DNA of 64,000 nt from the NCBI RefSeq assembly GCF_018873765.1, contig NC_057925.1:5281568-5345567 (forward strand). Direction: 5' to 3'. Below, piece after piece: positions 59,241 through 64,000 of this stretch (the first letter of the stretch is position 1; each line of letters starts with the position of its first letter). Made by a program: the position numbers and the translations under genes. The stretch is from Telopea speciosissima. Taxonomy: Eukaryota > Streptophyta > Magnoliopsida > Proteales > Proteaceae. The notes under the pieces were generated by a model. It worked only from the letters and a program-made list of their open reading frames with translations, searched no databases and was not told where the DNA came from.

Positions 59241-61431
59241 ATTTATTTGTAAATTTGGTATAATTGTTTGTAATGCAATTAGCATTAATTGATGCACAAG
59301 TATTGTTGAGATGTAGAGAGTTATAGAACCCTAATCCCACATCCGTTTGTACAAATTTTTGGTGTCTTCATATACCAATCTAATGCCTTAAGATTCTAGG
59401 CTGAACCCACATCCGAATAAGTATTATATGTGTACTGTGATGTACTAATTAGTGAGATTAATTTCAATTCCTTGAATCATTCCTCCTTTATGGATATAAA
59501 TATATTGGCTTTTCAATCGTAGACAAAACCATCATCTCCATAGGAATTATTAAAACATCTGTGCCACCAACAACCAAATAATGTGTTAGTATTGACTTAT
59601 AAGCCAGGTAGGGCATGGTAACCTTGAAGATTGCCAACCACTAGGGCACTAGGGTCTTTTACTAAGAGTATAACCTATGCACGTGTGTTTATCCATGTAG
59701 CATACTAGCTCTATTGTAATGACTAATGAGTAACTCATAAAAAAAAAAGTCTCTTAAATAGATTATCATCTAATACTTGATAAGTATGTGAATAATTAGT
59801 CATAATTGTCAAAATAACTTGACTCCTAAAAAAAATAGGGAAAACGAAAGCTGCTTGGTCGCGTGATTCCTGTGCCTAGACATAGTAGCATGCAAATTTA
59901 CTATCTCATCTCTTTGAAATAAAATATAAAAAAAAAAAAAAAAACCATCCATGTTGATACCCATGCTCAGTTGCTCATGCTGTCAGTGACTCCACGTTGG
60001 TGCAGAGACTACACAACCAAGCTGCGATCTCTTACACAAAAAAATATATATATTATAAGGATTTAGGCGATGTTTTGATTGCACTTCTGTTATGTGAGAG
60101 TCAATTTTAGGTGAAATTGATTTTTCTTGATTCCACTTCATTAGAATGAGTTGTGAGAGTATAATGACACATTTAGTATATATCTATTTCAAGATCGAAT
60201 CCAAATCATAAAAGATCAAGAACAACATTTGGAAACCCTATTACAGATCCTTTCTGCCATTACACTCAATAATTTCATTTTCTTTCAACTCAAGTAATTG
60301 TTACGTTTAATCTAATATACGGTTCAAGTTGTCCACACTTCAGTGAGGGGTGAAGCAGCTTCAACAAAAATGGACGGGGGGGGGGGGGGGTTCACTATTT
60401 TAGAATTTATCAAACATATGGACACCACATATATTCAAAAAATACTCCCTTATGTCTCCCTTAAATGATCAAAGAACATTTTTCAATCATAAAACAAAGC
60501 AATCTTTTCTCTAGTATGTAAAGGGGTTCTTTTCATTAGCAAAATCATGGCCGACCATGGCATCTCCAAAGAATACATATATACCTTCATCTTTAAAGTA
60601 CCTGAGTTGCTAACTTTGACATTGGTAGAGATATATATATTTAAATTAGTATAATTTTTTATACTTTAACTTGGTGGAAAGCTTACATTTTCTCCACAAC
60701 CTAATGATAGCAGACCAGACTCCATTTTTATGAAACTTAGAAACTTTAGGGTTTTCAAAGAAAAAATTTTGGGTGGGGTTGTCAGGTCCATTTACACGCT
60801 CAAACCACCAACAAAAAGAAAATAGTATAAAAGATTTTGTGTCACCTAAAGAGGATAAAAGGAGGGTCTAAGGTGGAGTCCCTTTTTCCCAAAGGAACCC
60901 ATGATGTAGTATGGATGGCATAGAGTGGGGCCCTCTCTCTCTTTCTCTCTCCTTAAGCAAGGTTCCAACATACACAATGCTTAAGGAAAGATACATTGAC
61001 ATGACCTAGAAGGACCCATGAGATTTTTGGTCGGGCATATTGGTTTTCCATTAAGACAATAGTAAATTATTCTCTTAACATTGATGTGTCTTATAAGAAT
61101 CCATTTTCAATTTTGGAGTTTAGTAGCTAGCTAATTGTGTTCATAGTGATTAAGAAAAGCTAATGGTATTAGAATGAGATTCTATTTGCTAATGTTACTT
61201 AACAGCTGGAGAGTATGACTATGACAGAGATTGATTGTTGCCCTTGCTTGATGTAAATAATTAGGGTTCATTGATGATCATCATAGTACACGATTTGAAT
61301 GATAGCGCTTTGATCAGTTTCAATATTAGATCCATGGTTTGGATTAGTAAAATTAGGCGAGTTTAATTTTCAATCAAAATTAGAGAGAAGATAAGGCTAC
61401 TTGACACAATTAACATAATTATTATTAGGGA
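59241..61431. other. Intergenic, no gene recognised
   Basis: AT-rich. It contains a probable ACTTGGTCGCG-type MITE at about 59840-60035 ('gctgcttggtcgcgtgattc' facing 'acacaaccaagctgcgatct'), a run of G at 60377-60391 and a short CT tract at about 60934. No open frame of note. Confidence 0.45.
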
Positions 61432-61598
61432 AAAAGATCTCTACTTGGTGCTGTTTTCTACGCCTTCTCACAAGGCACCATGAACTGACACATCTGCCCC
61501 TTAGGTAGATACCCAAGCGTGCTCCCCCTTTGGCCCAGACGCTTGTATAGAGACCATGCGATCAAATAGAGATTTCTTACCCTTAGTATTATTATTCT
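61432..61598. repeat. ACTTGGT hairpin MITE, first of a close pair
   Basis: 'agatctctacttggtgctg' on the left against 'gcgatcaaatagagatttct' on the right, with inner inverted blocks. It lies 66 bp from a second family member in the same orientation. Confidence 0.7.
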
Positions 61599-61663
61599 AG
61601 AAAAAGCGGCATCATGTACAAACTAATTGATTGAATTTAAATTTAATCAACTATGGATAAATA

Positions 61664-61829
61664 AGAGAAAAATATCTCTACTTGGTGGTGTTTCCTACAC
61701 CCTCTCATAGGATACCGTGAGATGATGCCTCTACCCCCTGTGTAGATACCCAGGCGTTGGCACCTATTGGCCCAAACGATTGTGTAGAGACCATGCGACC
61801 AAGTAGAGATCTCTTTCCCAATAAATAAT
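61664..61829. repeat. ACTTGGT hairpin MITE, second of a close pair
   Basis: 'aatatctctacttggtggtg' faces 'gcgaccaagtagagatctct'. The ends match the neighbour at 61432 more closely than other family members. Confidence 0.75.
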
Positions 61830-63080
61830 TATCTCTCTCTCTCTATATATTACCATATGATTTGGAAAAAAAAATATATGATGGATAAATTAAATTTATA
61901 GGTTTAAAATGAAACATATGACTCAGATAGGGGACCATAGTGAGACTTAGTTGATTGGTATCTAGGTGAAATAGGAATAAGTTAGGGAGATATCTTTTTT
62001 TTAATGAGAAAAGAAAAAAATTAAATTAACTAAAGAGAAAGATTAAATCAGGACCATAATAAGCTAAGAAGAAACCTTGATTTAGGGAGGAAAGGCAAAA
62101 GCTTAAGCTGAATACTAGGCAAAAGCACATGGTTTAGAGCAAGAGAACTTTCCGCATAGGTTCAAACATCAAGTTGTCAAAAACCACACTACCTCCTCCC
62201 CCCACCTAAAATAAAATTTAAAAAAAAAAAATACTCTCTCTCTCTCTCCAATATTTTTATGTGATTGAGGGATTAAAGAATCTTTTTCCCCTTTGTTTTT
62301 AAGCTCTCTCTCTCTCCAATACTTTTATCTAATTGAGGGTTCAAAAAATCTTTTCCCTTTTATTTTTTAAGGACTAAAGCATCCCACAATATTAGAATAA
62401 GAAACTGCACCAATGAGAGAGTGGGAAACAGATTCGTTCAGTAGGGAGTCACATTTTGCCTATACAGAGTATATTGATGTAGGTCTAATGACTCAATATA
62501 TGAGAAGGCATGGAAAGGAATCCCCATTCCGGCATCGTGGGAATTTTTTCTCATTTTTTTTTATTTTAAGAAAGGACAACATGTCTTTTGAAAATGGGTA
62601 TATAAAGTAATATATCTTTGTATGGGCCAAATTGTAGACATTATTACCAATTTGATATTCAAAATAATGTCCCCGTGTGGAAGACCTAAAATTGGATCTT
62701 AGTATCTTTAGATAGAGCAAAAATATACCAATCATCAGATGCCATTGTGGCAAGTTCCTTGATGACTCTCTAAGAAACTTGAGACCTATTATGTCCAACC
62801 AAAGTTCTTGGCTAGACCATTTAAATAGGTCCGATGAAATTATATTTTTCATAACCATACCAAAAGGATAATCTTATGTATCAAAAATTACATGCAAATT
62901 AATGGAAACTATTTTTTCCGTCTAACACATGGAACCCTAACAATCCCCCCCTTCCATGCGGGATCTATTGAGATCACACTCGGTTCCCATGCTCTGACTT
63001 TATCCCGAGTTTGGCTCTGTCACAATTTGACTCTGATTCCACTCTGTCCTCAAAAGCTAGTTGTTAAGGAGAGGGTGTTC
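61830..63080. other. Intergenic, small tandem duplication
   Basis: 'ctctctctctctccaata' with 'ttttat.t.attgagg' and 'aatctttttccc' occurs twice (about 62232-62292 and 62305-62356). A minus-strand open frame of 121 codons (62858-62493) has no recognisable domain, and I do not call it a gene. Confidence 0.4.
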
Positions 63081-63135
63081 AACTACATATAAACCTCTCA
63101 CATTCCTCATTCATATCCGATGTGAGACTATTTTT
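63081..63135 (-). promoter_or_regulatory. snRNA-promoter-like USE plus TATA on the minus strand
   Basis: The minus strand reads AGTCTCACATCGG (63117-63129), close to the plant snRNA upstream element RTCCCACATCG. It is followed after about 23-24 bases by TTTATAT (63087-63093). The downstream minus-strand sequence is not a spliceosomal RNA that I recognise. This arrangement is also carried by dispersed repeats in plants, so a real RNA gene is uncertain. Confidence 0.35.
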
Positions 63136-64000
63136 TTCGCCTACCACATGATGCTTGTTCAAAAATCATAAATCATTGAACATCTCAACTTATTCCAATA
63201 CACTAAATCTATCCAACACATTTTGCATCCATTATTAGTTAGGGTTGGCAATGGATCTTTTTTGTTTTGAAAAATTATGTATATGTATGCATGCTTTAAC
63301 CTGATAAGAGTCCAAAACTGATTAAAAATGTATTTTTTTCATTATTTTGAGTACAATCGAATCAAACCTAAATCTGACTGAAATCGAAATTAAGCTGATA
63401 AGAACCCAAAATCAAACCAAACCAAAATTTTCTCAATTAATTTGGTTTCGGATTCACCAGTACCACCTCAAAACCGATTCAGCCCGAACCAAACGATTGG
63501 CACATTTGCATGTTCCACCTTGGAAGAACCCAAAATTAAGTCCTTGTTCGATATCTAGAATCCTAATTGTTAGTTAATGAAAATTCAGTCAAACCTAATT
63601 GAGTTGAAGAGGGAATGTTCAACTATTTATTTTGGGTGAAATGGATTCATTACTATCTGTCCCAAACAAATAGTGGATCTCTTTAGTTGGATTTTGGAGT
63701 TTTCTACTTTAGCTTTTTGTCATTGTGATATATGAACGATGTAAAGAAAAGAAAAGCACAAAATTGAATGGTGAATTGGTATCCAATACATAACTGACAC
63801 AAGTAATGATAAGGAAGCCATTAAGGCACAACTCTAACTCTATTCATCAACTTTTGTACTTTCATATTCATATAAGATGGAAGGAAAAAAAAACACTTGG
63901 TAGGGTTTTGGTAAGGGTGTCAATTGGTCGGCTCCATCGTGTTGAATCGGTTTTGGTTTATTATTGAACCAATCCAAATCCATATTGTTAAGGAAGTTTC
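63136..64000. other. Intergenic, degraded MITE sequence at the right edge
   Basis: 'taagggtgtcaattggtcgg' (from about 63911) looks like the left end of a foldback element of the 51735 type that continues beyond the window. No gene was recognised. Confidence 0.4.

Noticed and set aside
62493..62858. 121-codon minus-strand open frame
   Set aside because: AT-rich sequence with no recognisable motif or splice context. A retroelement relic is possible but I cannot support it.

Overview
The window is nuclear DNA of a flowering plant. Genes are sparse and split by AT-rich introns with GT..AG borders. It holds a two-AP2-domain transcription factor with the plant 9-nt 'VYL' micro-exon, an A20/AN1 stress-associated protein gene, Au-type SINEs, L1 and RTE LINE remnants, a TRIM retrotransposon and very many hairpin DNA transposons. 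I cannot name the species.

Layout. (1) 1-20.4 kb is a tandem duplication of an AINTEGUMENTA-like gene whose N-terminus and AP2 linker look most like BABY BOOM. Copy 1 (4917-9246, nine coding exons, 700 aa by my splice model) is full length. It has unusual residues in its AP2 repeats and a coding minisatellite of seven 81-bp units. Copy 2 (16132-20152, 305 aa by model) keeps cleaner AP2 repeats but has lost the N-terminus and most of the C-terminus. The shared 5' flank lies at about 960-2410 and 13640-16090. Retroelements and MITEs sit in the introns and flanks. Because the two copies are collinear, empty sites in one copy prove many insertions in the other. (2) 20.4-26.3 kb holds two long-TIR Mutator-like elements of one family with 9-bp target duplications; the second contains a complete 501-bp TRIM retrotransposon. 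(3) 26.6-41.1 kb is a second direct tandem duplication, about 7 kb per unit and without a recognisable intact gene. Its two units are again distinguished by SINE, MITE and unknown insertions. (4) 41.1-43.1 kb carries the intronless A20/AN1 (SAP) gene with G-boxes upstream. (5) 43.1-64 kb is repeat-dominated. It includes a Pack-MULE carrying a fragment of an LRR receptor kinase, a triplicated unit with a tRNA-like SINE head and a large palindrome, a third segmental duplication (about 54.1-56.8 kb), a probable solo LTR, and many hairpin MITEs.

Only three loci look like host protein-coding genes: the two BBM-like copies and the SAP gene. The BBM-like pair would act in the nucleus as DNA-binding regulators of embryo or meristem identity if expressed. 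The SAP gene would act in stress signalling. Nothing indicates that these genes work together. All splice models, paralogy and element calls were made by eye from the sequence; no alignment or database search was run.
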